Origin: Saccharothrix sp.
GTDB taxonomy: Bacteria; Actinomycetota; Actinomycetes; Mycobacteriales; Pseudonocardiaceae
Assembly (NCBI RefSeq): GCF_031180885.1
Contig: NZ_JAPSLK010000002.1
Location: 1-64,000 of the forward strand
Direction: 5' to 3'
Length of the DNA stretch: 64,000 bases
Shown here: positions 26,867 to 34,957 of the stretch, piece by piece
Layout: every line of letters starts with the position of its first letter
Numbering within the stretch: the first letter of the stretch is position 1
Notes under the pieces: model-generated
What the model saw: the letters and a program-made list of their open reading frames with translations, nothing else
Databases searched by the model: none
Told to the model about the DNA's origin: nothing
Position numbers and translations under genes: made by a program

Positions 26867-27832
26867 TCAGGCGGTGCGGTGTTCGACGCTGCGCCGGCGG
26901 TATTCCGACGGGGAGAGGCCGTATTCGGTTTTGAACGCCCGGCTCAGGTAGGAGGCGTCCACCAAACCCCACCGCGCGCCGATGACGCCGATCGCGAGTT
27001 GGTGCTTGCCGGGATCGGCGAGGTCCTGGCCGCAGCGTTCCAACCGGCGGTGTCGGATCCACGCGGAGACCGTCGTGCCGGCTTCGCTGAACAACTTGTG
27101 CAGGTACCGGGTGGAGATGTGGTGCGCCGCCGCGATGTCGCCCGGGGAGAGGTCCGGGTCCTCCAGGTGCGATTCCACATAGGACTTGATTTTCAGCAGC
27201 ATCGCGGCGCGCGAGGTTTCCGCCGGCACGTCCGGGAAATCGACCTGGTCGGCCAGCGCGGTGCCGAGCAGGTCCACCACGTTCCGGGCCAGTCGGACAC
27301 TTCCGTGGACCTGCGGGTCGTCGAGGTTGCGCGCCAACTGGACCAGGGTCGTGCTCACGATGCCGCTCACGCCCTGCCCGCCCGCGAACCGGATCGCGGT
27401 CAACTGCTCCACCTGACCGGTCGGCAGGCACAGCATCGAGCGGGGGAACATCAGGACCAGCGTGGACGACACGTCGTCGAAGGCCAGCGAGTACGGCCGG
27501 GTCGTGTCGTAGATGGCGAAGTCGCCGGGCCGCAACGCCGCCTGACGGCCGTCCTGGCTGAGTTTCGCGGTGCCGTGCAGTTGCAGGCTCAGCTTGTAGC
27601 ACTCCGGCGCCGCACGGGAGATCATGCGGCTCGTCCGGCGGACGGTGTGCGGGTCCGCCGAGGCCTCGTACACCCCGACGCTGCCCAGGTTCCGGCCGCG
27701 CAACCGGCCCCGGAACGCCGAGTGCTCGCCGGTGGTGGCCTCCAGGGGCACGAACGTCTGCGAGACCGCCGACTGCCAGAGGTCGAACTGCTGGGTCGCG
27801 GGCACCCCCGCGGTCGTCAGCACGTAGGACAT
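26867..27832 (-). CDS. AraC family regulator (FeaR-like)
   Basis: 321 residues. The N-terminal half is an AraC-binding-type cupin (AALRPGDFAIYDTTRPYSL). The C-terminal half has two helix-turn-helix motifs: LSPGDIAAAHHISTRYLHKLF and IGVIGARWGLVDASYLSRAFKTEYG, ending in the family signature GLSPSEYRR. FeaR regulates aromatic amine breakdown in enteric bacteria, and the layout (cupin then HTH, beside aldehyde dehydrogenase and amine oxidase) fits. It is divergent from the hpa-type operon with two 21-bp-spaced direct repeats between, so it probably activates that operon. GGAGGG ribosome site. Confidence 0.88.
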   Translation of the reverse strand: MSYVLTTAGVPATQQFDLWQSAVSQTFVPLEATTGEHSAFRGRLRGRNLGSVGVYEASADPHTVRRTSRMISRAAPECYKLSLQLHGTAKLSQDGRQAALRPGDFAIYDTTRPYSLAFDDVSSTLVLMFPRSMLCLPTGQVEQLTAIRFAGGQGVSGIVSTTLVQLARNLDDPQVHGSVRLARNVVDLLGTALADQVDFPDVPAETSRAAMLLKIKSYVESHLEDPDLSPGDIAAAHHISTRYLHKLFSEAGTTVSAWIRHRRLERCGQDLADPGKHQLAIGVIGARWGLVDASYLSRAFKTEYGLSPSEYRRRSVEHRTA

Positions 27833-27945
27833 CGTCGCCCTCCAGGGGACCGTGACGCTGCGTGAGATCGGTGACAGGCACGGTCGTCCGCGTTCCGCCG
27901 TTCGTCAAGGGGTCGTTGCCGAGTCGTAAAAAGTTCAACCAGCCG

Positions 27946-27982
27946 GTGCGCCGAGCGTCAAAGACCGTGCGCCGGCGGTCAA
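27946..27982. promoter_or_regulatory. Paired direct repeats, probable AraC-family binding site
   Basis: GTGCGCCGAGCGTCAA (27946-27961) and GTGCGCCGGCGGTCAA (27967-27982) share 14 of 16 positions and are spaced exactly 21 bp, two helical turns. A weaker copy with CCGCCGTTCGTCAA ends at 27908, 53 bp upstream. Same-face direct repeats are characteristic of AraC proteins, and the AraC gene starts 114 bases away. Confidence 0.6.
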
Positions 27983-28042
27983 TCGCAGGTCAGGACCGTC
28001 CTGTTAGACCTGGGGAGGCCGGTGCGCGGACACGTGCCGGAC

Positions 28043-28062
28043 GCGGATCGTATTCGATCCGC
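28043..28062. promoter_or_regulatory. 8-4-8 palindrome overlapping the hpa-operon promoter, probable GntR site
   Basis: GCGGATCGTATTCGATCCGC is a perfect palindrome with a low-GC centre, ending 27 bases before the first gene. TACACGAT just after it could be the -10 region. The operon encodes a GntR regulator, the most economical candidate for binding here. Confidence 0.55.
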
Positions 28063-28089
28063 TACACGATCCCCGATGCGGAGGTGACC

Positions 28090-28953
28090 ATGGGTGAGGT
28101 CGTGCTGGCCGCCAAGATCACGCATGTGCCGTCGATCTGGCTGTCCATCCACCCCGGCAGGCACCACGGCATCCGCAGGCCCGCCGAGCTGGGTCTGGCG
28201 GAGGTGGGGCGGCGCGCGAAGGAGCGCGGCGCGGACACCTTCGTCGTGGCCGACTCGCACTGGATGAACAGCATGAGCTTCCACGTCAACGGAAAAGCTC
28301 GCCACCAGGGCAGTTACGCCTCGCACGAACTGCCGCACTTCATCCGGGACCTGGAGTACGACTACCCCGGCTGCCCGGAACTGGCCGCGCTGATCGGCGA
28401 GGAGATCACCGCGGGCGGCCAGAAGGCGATGGTCCACGACGTCAAGGACCTGGGGCTGGAGTACGCGACCCTGGTGCCGATGCACTTCATGAACCGGGAC
28501 GGCGACCCGATCGCCGTGGTCCCGGTGGGGTGCAACATCTACTCGTCGATCGACGAGAACCGGCGGGTCGGCGAGGCCATCGCGCGGGCGGTGCTGCGCA
28601 GCGACCGCAAGGTGGCGTTCCTGGCCAGCGGGTCGCTGTCGCACCAGTTCCCGCCCAACGAGGTGTCCTCGCAGTACCTGGACCGGATCAGCAACCCGAT
28701 CAACGAGCAGGCCGACCGGCTGGTGCTCCAGCAGTGGGGTTCCGGGCGGATCGCGGAGTTCCTGGCCGCGCTGCCCGCCTACAACGAGCGGTTCACCGGC
28801 GAGGCGGCCATGGCGGACACCGCGATGCTGTTCGGCATCCTGGGCTGGGACGCCTACACCGGTCACGGCGAGCAGCTGTGCGACTACTTCCCCAGCAGCG
28901 GCACCGGCCAGGTCATCGTGGACTTCCCCATCCCGGACGGGCTCAAGGCATGA
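28090..28953 (+). CDS. hpaD: 3,4-dihydroxyphenylacetate (homoprotocatechuate) 2,3-dioxygenase, HpaD type
   Basis: 287 residues, class III (LigB-fold) extradiol dioxygenase. LAAKITHVPSIWLS, VADSHWMNS, ELPHFIRDLEYDYPG, LEYATLVPMHFMN, ASGSLSHQF and LGWDAYTGHGEQL match Escherichia coli HpaD almost along its whole length. It needs Fe(II) and opens the homoprotocatechuate ring to 5-carboxymethyl-2-hydroxymuconate semialdehyde. GGAGGTGACC precedes the ATG. It is the first gene of an operon in which the next stop and start overlap as ATGA. The nearby amine oxidase and aldehyde dehydrogenase could supply the aromatic acid. Confidence 0.93.
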   Translation: MGEVVLAAKITHVPSIWLSIHPGRHHGIRRPAELGLAEVGRRAKERGADTFVVADSHWMNSMSFHVNGKARHQGSYASHELPHFIRDLEYDYPGCPELAALIGEEITAGGQKAMVHDVKDLGLEYATLVPMHFMNRDGDPIAVVPVGCNIYSSIDENRRVGEAIARAVLRSDRKVAFLASGSLSHQFPPNEVSSQYLDRISNPINEQADRLVLQQWGSGRIAEFLAALPAYNERFTGEAAMADTAMLFGILGWDAYTGHGEQLCDYFPSSGTGQVIVDFPIPDGLKA

Positions 28954-30347
28954 CACACCCTTTGGGTCTACAACCGTCGAAAATCATCGCGGTGCACCTG
29001 AACTTCCGGAGTCGGGCGGCGGAACGGGGCCGGTTCCCCGAAGAACCGTCCTATTTCCTGAAACCGCCGTCGTCGTTGTCGTGGACGGGGCGGGACCTGG
29101 TTCGGCCGGCGGGCACGGAGTTGGCCGCGTTCGAGGGCGAAATCGCCGTGGTGATCGGGAAGCGCGCTTCGCGAGTGGCCAGAGAAGACGCCGTCGAATA
29201 CATCGGCGGGATCGCCGCCGCGAACGACTTCGGTGTGCACGATCTGCGTTACGCGGATCGCGGGTCCAACCTGCGGTCCAAGGGCGCGGACGGGTTCACG
29301 CCGATCGGTCCGGTGTTGTTGGACCCGCGCGAAGTGGACCTGCACGACATTCGTCTACGAACGTGGATTAATGGCGAATTGGCGCAGGACGACAACTCGG
29401 GCGGGTTGTTGTTCGACTTCGCTTATCTGATCGCCGATCTGAGCCGGAACGTGACGTTGGAGGCCGGGGACGTCATCCTGACCGGCACGCCCACCGGGGC
29501 GACCGTGGTCTCCCCCGGCGATGTCGTCGAGGTGGCGCTCAACGACACCGAGCGCCTGCGGAACGTGGTCCGGGAGGGCGCCAACCTCGACGGACCCGGC
29601 GCACGGCCGCGCGTGACGGTCGCCGACCGGGCTGCGGCCGTGGGCGGCGAGGTGCCGGCCATCAAGCCGGAGACCGAGGCGGCGTTGCGGCAGGTGTCCA
29701 CGGCGACCCTGTCCAGCCAGTTGCGCAAGCGCGGGCTGAACCACACGTTTCTGACCGGGTTGACCCCTGCCCGGCCCGACCTGCGGATGGTCGGGGTCGC
29801 GCACACGCTGCGGTTCCTGCCATTGCGGGAGGACCAGTTCGCCGAGCGCGGCGGTGGCATGAACGCGCAGAAGCGGGCCGTCGAGGCGATCGGGCCCGGC
29901 CAGGTGCTGGTCATCGACGCCAGGGAGGACCACGGCGCGGGCACCCTCGGCGACATCCTGGCCATGCGAGCGCTCAAGCGCGGCGCGGCCGGGGTCGTGA
30001 CGGACGGGTGCCTGCGGGACAGCCCCGCCTTCGCGGAGTTGGACCTGCCCGCCTACAGCGCCGGGGCGCACGCGGCGGTGCTGGGGCGGCGGCACGTGCC
30101 GTGGGAGGTCGGCGTCGACGTGGCCTGTGCGGGAGTGCTGGTGCGGCCCGGGGACGTGCTGGTCGGGGACGCCGAAGGGGTCATCCTCATCCCGCCCGCG
30201 CTGGTGGACGAGGTGGCCGCCGACGCGCTGGAGATGGAGCGCGAGGAGCGGTTCATCCTCGACCGGGTCGCCGCCGGGGCGTCCGTGGACGGCCTGTACC
30301 CGCTGGGGCCGACCGCGCGCGCCGAGTACGAGCGGTGGGACGGATGA
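28950..30347 (+). CDS. Fusion protein: FAH-family isomerase/decarboxylase domain + RraA-like domain
   Basis: 465 residues in two parts. Residues 1-225 are a fumarylacetoacetate-hydrolase-type domain: AFEGEIAVVIGKRA, ANDFGVHDLRYAD, FTPIGPVLLDP and VILTGTPTGA, as in HpaG. Residues 235-465 are RraA/4-hydroxy-4-methyl-2-oxoglutarate-aldolase-like: AREDHGAGTLGDILAMRALKRG and GVVTDGCLRDS, the Mg2+-binding signature, are intact. HpaG of E. coli is two FAH units; here the second is replaced by an RraA unit, whose family includes oxaloacetate decarboxylases and pyruvate aldolases. It probably decarboxylates and isomerises ring-cleavage product, with the RraA part performing decarboxylation, hydration or aldol cleavage. 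ATGA overlap with hpaD and with the GntR gene. Confidence 0.88.
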   Translation: MTHPLGLQPSKIIAVHLNFRSRAAERGRFPEEPSYFLKPPSSLSWTGRDLVRPAGTELAAFEGEIAVVIGKRASRVAREDAVEYIGGIAAANDFGVHDLRYADRGSNLRSKGADGFTPIGPVLLDPREVDLHDIRLRTWINGELAQDDNSGGLLFDFAYLIADLSRNVTLEAGDVILTGTPTGATVVSPGDVVEVALNDTERLRNVVREGANLDGPGARPRVTVADRAAAVGGEVPAIKPETEAALRQVSTATLSSQLRKRGLNHTFLTGLTPARPDLRMVGVAHTLRFLPLREDQFAERGGGMNAQKRAVEAIGPGQVLVIDAREDHGAGTLGDILAMRALKRGAAGVVTDGCLRDSPAFAELDLPAYSAGAHAAVLGRRHVPWEVGVDVACAGVLVRPGDVLVGDAEGVILIPPALVDEVAADALEMEREERFILDRVAAGASVDGLYPLGPTARAEYERWDG

Positions 30348-31006
30348 CCGCGCCCACGAAGTCCAAGACCCAGTACGCGTACGAGACCCTGCGCGACCGG
30401 ATCGTGCAGGGCCGGTACGGACCCGGCGCGCGACTCGTGTTCGACCGGATCGCCCGCGAACTGGGCGTGAGCCCCGTGCCGGTGCGCGAGGCCGTGCGGC
30501 GGTTGCAGGCCGAGGGGTGGGTGGTGTTCGAGCCCAACGTCGGCGCGCAGGTCGCCGAGTTCGACCCGGACGGCTACCGGCACACCATGGTGACCCTGGC
30601 CCTGCTGGAAGGTCACGCCGTCGCGAACGCCGTCCTGACGCGCGGCCTGCTGGACCGGGCCACGCACCTCAACGACCTGATGGCCGCGTCGTTGGTGGAG
30701 TTCGACCCGCTGGGCTTCACCCGGCTCAACCGCGAGTTCCACCTGCTGCTGTGCGGGGCTTCGCCCAACCCGCGGCTGCGCGAGCTGATCAGCACCGAGT
30801 GGTCACGGCTGGACCTGAGCCGGCGCACCACGTTCACCCTCGTGCCCGGCCGGGCGCACGAGTCCGTGGCCGAGCACGCCGAACTGCTGCGGCTGCTGCG
30901 CGCGGGCGCACCCGCCGACCAGGTCGAGCGCTTCGCCCGCGACCACAAGCTCAACACCCTCCGGGCCGTCACGGCGGCCGGCGTTCCCAGGGAGTTCCCG
31001 ACATGA
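30344..31006 (+). CDS. GntR family regulator (FadR/VanR group) inside the hpa-type operon
   Basis: 220 residues. The winged helix (GARLVFDRIARELGVSPVPVREAVRRLQAEGWV, in two parts) is at residues 25-65, followed by an all-helical FCD ligand domain with LLLCGASPNPRLREL and ESVAEHAELLRLLRAGA. Such regulators usually repress catabolic operons until a pathway acid binds. It lies within the operon it probably controls, overlapping both neighbours by ATGA. A perfect palindrome upstream of the first gene is the likely site. Confidence 0.88.
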   Translation: MTAPTKSKTQYAYETLRDRIVQGRYGPGARLVFDRIARELGVSPVPVREAVRRLQAEGWVVFEPNVGAQVAEFDPDGYRHTMVTLALLEGHAVANAVLTRGLLDRATHLNDLMAASLVEFDPLGFTRLNREFHLLLCGASPNPRLRELISTEWSRLDLSRRTTFTLVPGRAHESVAEHAELLRLLRAGAPADQVERFARDHKLNTLRAVTAAGVPREFPT

Positions 31007-31935
31007 GGTTCCGTTCCGACCCGGCGGCCATCCGCGGCTCGATCGCGCCGGTCGTCACCCCGTTCACCGCCGAGGGCGAGCTGGACACCGACAGCCTGCG
31101 CGCGCTGGTGCGCTGGCAGAAGGAGTCCGGTTCGCACGGCGTGTCCATCGGCGGCTCGACCGGCGAGCCCGGCGCGCAGTCGCTGGAGGAGCGGATCACC
31201 GCGATGCGGGTGGTGGCCGAGGAGACCGGTGACGCGATCCCGTTCCTGCCCGGGACCGGCGCGGCGACGCTCAAGCACACGCTGGAGCTGACCGACCAGG
31301 CCCGCCGCCTCGGCGCGGACCTCGCGCTGGTGATCACGCCGTACTACAGCAGGCCCACCCAGGAAGGGCTGTTCGCCTGGTACGACGCGGTGGCGCGGGA
31401 GTTCCCCGACCTGCCGATCGTGATCTACAACGTGCCGTCGCGCACCGCCGTCGACATCGCGCCCGACACGGTGGCCAAGCTGCGGCACGCCCACTCGAAC
31501 ATCGTGGGCATCAAGGAGACCACCAAGGACTTCGAGCACTTCTCGCACGTGCTGCACCGGTGCGGGCGGGACTTCCTGATGTGGTCGGGCATCGAGCTGC
31601 TGTGCCTGCCGCTGCTCGCGATCGGCGGCGCCGGGTTCGTCAGCGCCCTGGCCAACCTCGCACCCGCCGCCGTGGCCCGCATGTACGAGCTGTACGCGGC
31701 GGGCGACCACGACGCCGCGATCGACCTGCACTACCGCCTGCACCCGCTGGTGGAGCTGCTGTTCGTGGAGACGAACCCGGCTCCCGCCAAACACGTCCTG
31801 GCCGACCTGGGGCGCATCGCCTGCGGCCACGTCCGCCCGCCCCTGGTCTCCCCCACGCCCGCCGGCCTCGCCCGCATCGACGCGCTGCGCGCCCAGGCCG
31901 CCGACCTCCTCGAACCCGCCGGAGCCACCGCATGA
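31003..31935 (+). CDS. DapA-family pyruvate aldolase (probable HpaI-step enzyme)
   Basis: 310 residues of the dihydrodipicolinate-synthase/N-acetylneuraminate-lyase family. The Schiff-base Lys is in GIKETTKDF, the catalytic Tyr in VIYNVPSRTAVD and the substrate loop is GGSTGEPGAQS. Family members make or break C-C bonds to pyruvate. HpaI of enterobacteria is an unrelated class II aldolase, so this enzyme probably replaces it, cleaving 2,4-dihydroxyhept-2-ene-1,7-dioate to pyruvate and succinate semialdehyde. The start and the previous stop overlap as ATGA. Assignment of the step is inference from the operon. Confidence 0.85.
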   Translation: MRFRSDPAAIRGSIAPVVTPFTAEGELDTDSLRALVRWQKESGSHGVSIGGSTGEPGAQSLEERITAMRVVAEETGDAIPFLPGTGAATLKHTLELTDQARRLGADLALVITPYYSRPTQEGLFAWYDAVAREFPDLPIVIYNVPSRTAVDIAPDTVAKLRHAHSNIVGIKETTKDFEHFSHVLHRCGRDFLMWSGIELLCLPLLAIGGAGFVSALANLAPAAVARMYELYAAGDHDAAIDLHYRLHPLVELLFVETNPAPAKHVLADLGRIACGHVRPPLVSPTPAGLARIDALRAQAADLLEPAGATA

Positions 31936-33410
31936 ACATCCCCAACGAACTGCTGCACCACATCGACGGCAAGGACGTGCCCAGCGTCGACGGCGCCACC
32001 TTCGGCGTCAGCGACCCGGTGACCAACACCGAGTACGGCCGCGTCGCCGCCGGCGGTCCTGCCGACGTCGACGTCGCCGTGGCCGCCGCGCGCCGGGCCT
32101 TCGTGGACGGGCCGTGGCCCCGGTTGTCGCTGCGGGAGCGCGCGAAGGTCCTGGTCCGGATCGCCGACGCCGTCGAGGCCCGCGCCGAGCGGCTGGCCGA
32201 GCTGGAGACCTTCGACACCGGCCTGCCGGTCACCCAGGCGCGCGGCCAGGCGCATCGGGCGGCGGAGAACTTCCGGTACTTCGCCGACGTCATCGTGGCG
32301 CAGCACGAAGAGGCGTACCTGGTCGGGGACAAGCAGGTCAACTACGCGATCCGGCAGCCGGCGGGCGTGGCCGGGCTGATCACGCCGTGGAACACGCCGT
32401 TCATGCTGGAGACGTGGAAGCTCGCGCCGTCGCTGGCGGCCGGGTGCACGGTGGTGCTCAAGCCCGCCGAGTGGTCGCCGCTGTCGGCGAGCCTGCTGCC
32501 CGGCATCATGGCCGAGGCGGGCGTGCCGGAGGGCGTGTTCAACCTGGTGCACGGCATCGGCGAGTCGGCCGGCGCGGCGCTGGTGGCGCACCCGGACGTG
32601 CCGCGGCTGTCGTTCACCGGGGAGAGCGGCACCGGGCAGATCATCATGCGCACGGCCGCCGAGCACCTCAAGGAGGTGTCGATGGAGCTGGGCGGGAAGT
32701 CGCCGTGCGTAGTCTTCGCCGACGCCGACTTCGACCGGGCCGTGGACGCGGCCGTGTTCGGCGTGTTCTCCCTGAACGGTGAGCGCTGCACGGCCTCCTC
32801 GCGCGTGTTGGTGCAGCGGGAGATCTACGAGTCCTTTGTGGACGCTCTGGCGGCGCGGGCGGCGGCGGTGCGGGTCGGGCTGCCGTCGGACCCGGCGACC
32901 GAGGTGGGCGCGTTGATCCACCCCGAGCACTACGCGCGGGTCATGGAGTACGTGGAGACCGGCAAGCGGGAGGCCCGGCTGGTCGCGGGCGGCGGGCGGC
33001 CCGCAGACCTGCCGGAGGGGAACTTCCTGTCGCCCACCGTGTTCGCCGACGTGCCGGTGGACGCGCGGGTGTTCCAGGAGGAGATCTTCGGGCCGGTGGT
33101 GTGCGTGACGCCGTTCGACACCGAGGAGGAGGCGGTCGCGCTGGCCAACGCCACCAAGTACGGGCTCGCCGGGTACGTGTGGACCTCGGACCTCCAGCGC
33201 GGGCACCGGGTGGCGTGGGCCGTGCAGTCCGGGATGGTGTGGGTGAACTCGCACAACGTCCGGGACCTGCGGACACCGTTCGGCGGCATCAAGGCCAGCG
33301 GGGTCGGCCGGGAGGGCGGTGCGCAAAGCATCGACTTCTACAGCGACCTGCGGGCCGTGCACGTGGCGGTCGGCGACCTGACCCCGCCGCGGTTCGGGGC
33401 GGCCCGATGA
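31932..33410 (+). CDS. hpaE: 5-carboxymethyl-2-hydroxymuconate semialdehyde dehydrogenase, HpaE type
   Basis: 492 residues, aldehyde dehydrogenase superfamily. GLITPWNTPFMLETWKLAPS, FTGESGTGQIIMR, SMELGGKSPC (Glu) and NGERCTASSRVL (Cys) match the HpaE subgroup, including its typical PWNTPFML and GERCTA wording. It oxidises the HpaD product to 5-carboxymethyl-2-hydroxymuconate with NAD+. ATGA overlaps on both sides place it firmly in the operon. Confidence 0.9.
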   Translation: MNIPNELLHHIDGKDVPSVDGATFGVSDPVTNTEYGRVAAGGPADVDVAVAAARRAFVDGPWPRLSLRERAKVLVRIADAVEARAERLAELETFDTGLPVTQARGQAHRAAENFRYFADVIVAQHEEAYLVGDKQVNYAIRQPAGVAGLITPWNTPFMLETWKLAPSLAAGCTVVLKPAEWSPLSASLLPGIMAEAGVPEGVFNLVHGIGESAGAALVAHPDVPRLSFTGESGTGQIIMRTAAEHLKEVSMELGGKSPCVVFADADFDRAVDAAVFGVFSLNGERCTASSRVLVQREIYESFVDALAARAAAVRVGLPSDPATEVGALIHPEHYARVMEYVETGKREARLVAGGGRPADLPEGNFLSPTVFADVPVDARVFQEEIFGPVVCVTPFDTEEEAVALANATKYGLAGYVWTSDLQRGHRVAWAVQSGMVWVNSHNVRDLRTPFGGIKASGVGREGGAQSIDFYSDLRAVHVAVGDLTPPRFGAAR

Positions 33411-34201
33411 GCGCCCGCTTCGCCGGCCGGGTCGCGCTGATCACCGGCGCGGGCACCGGGATCGGCGCGGCCACCGCCCGCCGGATCGTCGCCGAGGGCG
33501 GCCGGGTGGCGCTGACCGGACGCCGTCCCGGGCCGTTGGAGGAGGTCGCCGGCCCGCTGGGCGATTCCGCCTTGGCCCTGCCCGCAGACGCGGCCGACGG
33601 TCCCGCGATGGCGGCCGTGGTGGCACAGGCGGCCGAACGGTTCGGGCGCGTGGACGTGGTCGTGGCCAACGCGGGCGGGCACGGCATCGGAGCCGCCGCC
33701 GACACCACCGACGAAGCGTGGCAGTTGTCCTTGGACGCCAACCTGACCAGCGCGTTCGTCACCATCCGCGAAGCACTTCCCCAACTGGTCGACGGCGGTG
33801 GCGCGGTGGTGCTGGTGTCGTCGCTGGCCGGGCTGTTCGCCGGTCCGGGAGTCGCCGGGTACACGTCCACCAAGCACGCTCTGGTCGGGCTGAGCCGGTC
33901 CATCGCCCGCGACTACGGCCGACACGGCGTGCGGGCGAACGTGGTGTGCCCCGGCTGGGTCCGCACCACCATGGCCGACGAGCAGATGGACCGCTTCGCC
34001 GCCACCAAGGGCATCGACCGGGAGGCCGCCTACGCCCTGGTCACGTCGAACACCCCGCTGGGCAGGCCCGCCGAGGCCGACGAGGTCGCCGCGCTCATCG
34101 CGTTCCTCGCCTCGCCGGAGGCCTCGATCATCACCGGCGCCGTGGTCACCGCGGACGCGGGCGCAAGCGCCGTCGACCTGCCCACCATCGCACTGGTCTG
34201 A
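33407..34201 (+). CDS. SDR-family oxidoreductase
   Basis: 264 residues. The cofactor motif ITGAGTGIGAATARRI, NAG in VVANAGGHG, catalytic Ser in VLVSSLAG and YTSTKHA (Tyr-x-x-x-Lys) are all present. Classical SDRs interconvert alcohols and ketones with NAD(P)H. It is the sixth gene of the operon (ATGA overlap with hpaE), so it may act on a beta-hydroxylated aromatic amine or acid, for example oxidising the benzylic alcohol of octopamine-type substrates, or on a pathway intermediate. The substrate cannot be fixed from sequence. Confidence 0.85.
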   Translation: MSARFAGRVALITGAGTGIGAATARRIVAEGGRVALTGRRPGPLEEVAGPLGDSALALPADAADGPAMAAVVAQAAERFGRVDVVVANAGGHGIGAAADTTDEAWQLSLDANLTSAFVTIREALPQLVDGGGAVVLVSSLAGLFAGPGVAGYTSTKHALVGLSRSIARDYGRHGVRANVVCPGWVRTTMADEQMDRFAATKGIDREAAYALVTSNTPLGRPAEADEVAALIAFLASPEASIITGAVVTADAGASAVDLPTIALV

Positions 34202-34213
34202 GAGGACGCACCC

Positions 34214-34951
34214 ATGTCGGAGTGGAAGACCGTCGACGACTTCGCGAAGGGCATCGACGGCAACCGCTTGCCCCGCAGCACCGCGCTGACCGGCCTCACG
34301 TGGACCGTTCGGCACGACGACGGCGACAGCGCGGTGATCTCGTTCGAGGACGAGAGCGACCACGAGGCGGTGGAGGGCGCACCGGGGATCTTCTTCGTCG
34401 AACGCACGTTCCGCGGCACACCCCGGCGCGCCGAGGTCCTGATCGCGGACCTCAACACCCTGCGGACGCTGACCGTCGAGTCCACCATCGCCGAGGAACC
34501 CACCCCCGGCGTTCCCCAGGTGTCCCAAAGGTTCCGTCCCGGCGTCCTCGACACCGGCGACAGCGCGGAGCCGTCCGGACCGCCCCCGGAGGAGACCCGG
34601 GACCTGATCGGCTGGCGCGCCCTCTACAGGTACAGCCCGAACCACCTGTACGAGCACGTCTACCTCAGCTCCCAGCGCTACGCCTGGCAATGCCTGGTGG
34701 GCGAGCAACGCGGGCACGGTGACGTCGACCTGGCGACCGCGTGGAAGCTGGCCGAGAACCGGTACGTCTTCACCTTCCGCGAGTTCCGCATCCCGGTCGC
34801 CACCACCTGGCTGTACGACCTGGACGCCATGCGCACCACGGGCGTCTTCTTCGGCCTCAACGGCGAGGGCGAGATCCGCCACGCGCCCGGCGGCGCGCAC
34901 ATCATCCCGCTCGGCCGGGTCACCTACCCCGGCGACGACCAGCCCGTGTGA
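34214..34951 (+). CDS. MoaF-like protein
   Basis: 245 residues. The N-terminal half ends in a Pro-rich joint; the C-terminal half, GWRALYRYSPNHLYEHVYLSSQRYAWQCLVG (in parts) and FTFREFRIPVATTWLYDLDAMRTTGVFFG, has the wording of the MoaF C-terminal family. MoaF was annotated as a molybdenum-cofactor protein, but in Klebsiella moa also denotes the monoamine regulon; its reaction is not known to me. A lipocalin-like fold is likely. It follows the SDR gene after 12 bases and may act on a labile pathway intermediate. Placement in an amine/aromatic operon supports a catabolic rather than cofactor role. Confidence 0.75.
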   Translation: MSEWKTVDDFAKGIDGNRLPRSTALTGLTWTVRHDDGDSAVISFEDESDHEAVEGAPGIFFVERTFRGTPRRAEVLIADLNTLRTLTVESTIAEEPTPGVPQVSQRFRPGVLDTGDSAEPSGPPPEETRDLIGWRALYRYSPNHLYEHVYLSSQRYAWQCLVGEQRGHGDVDLATAWKLAENRYVFTFREFRIPVATTWLYDLDAMRTTGVFFGLNGEGEIRHAPGGAHIIPLGRVTYPGDDQPV

Positions 34952-34957
34952 GGAAGA

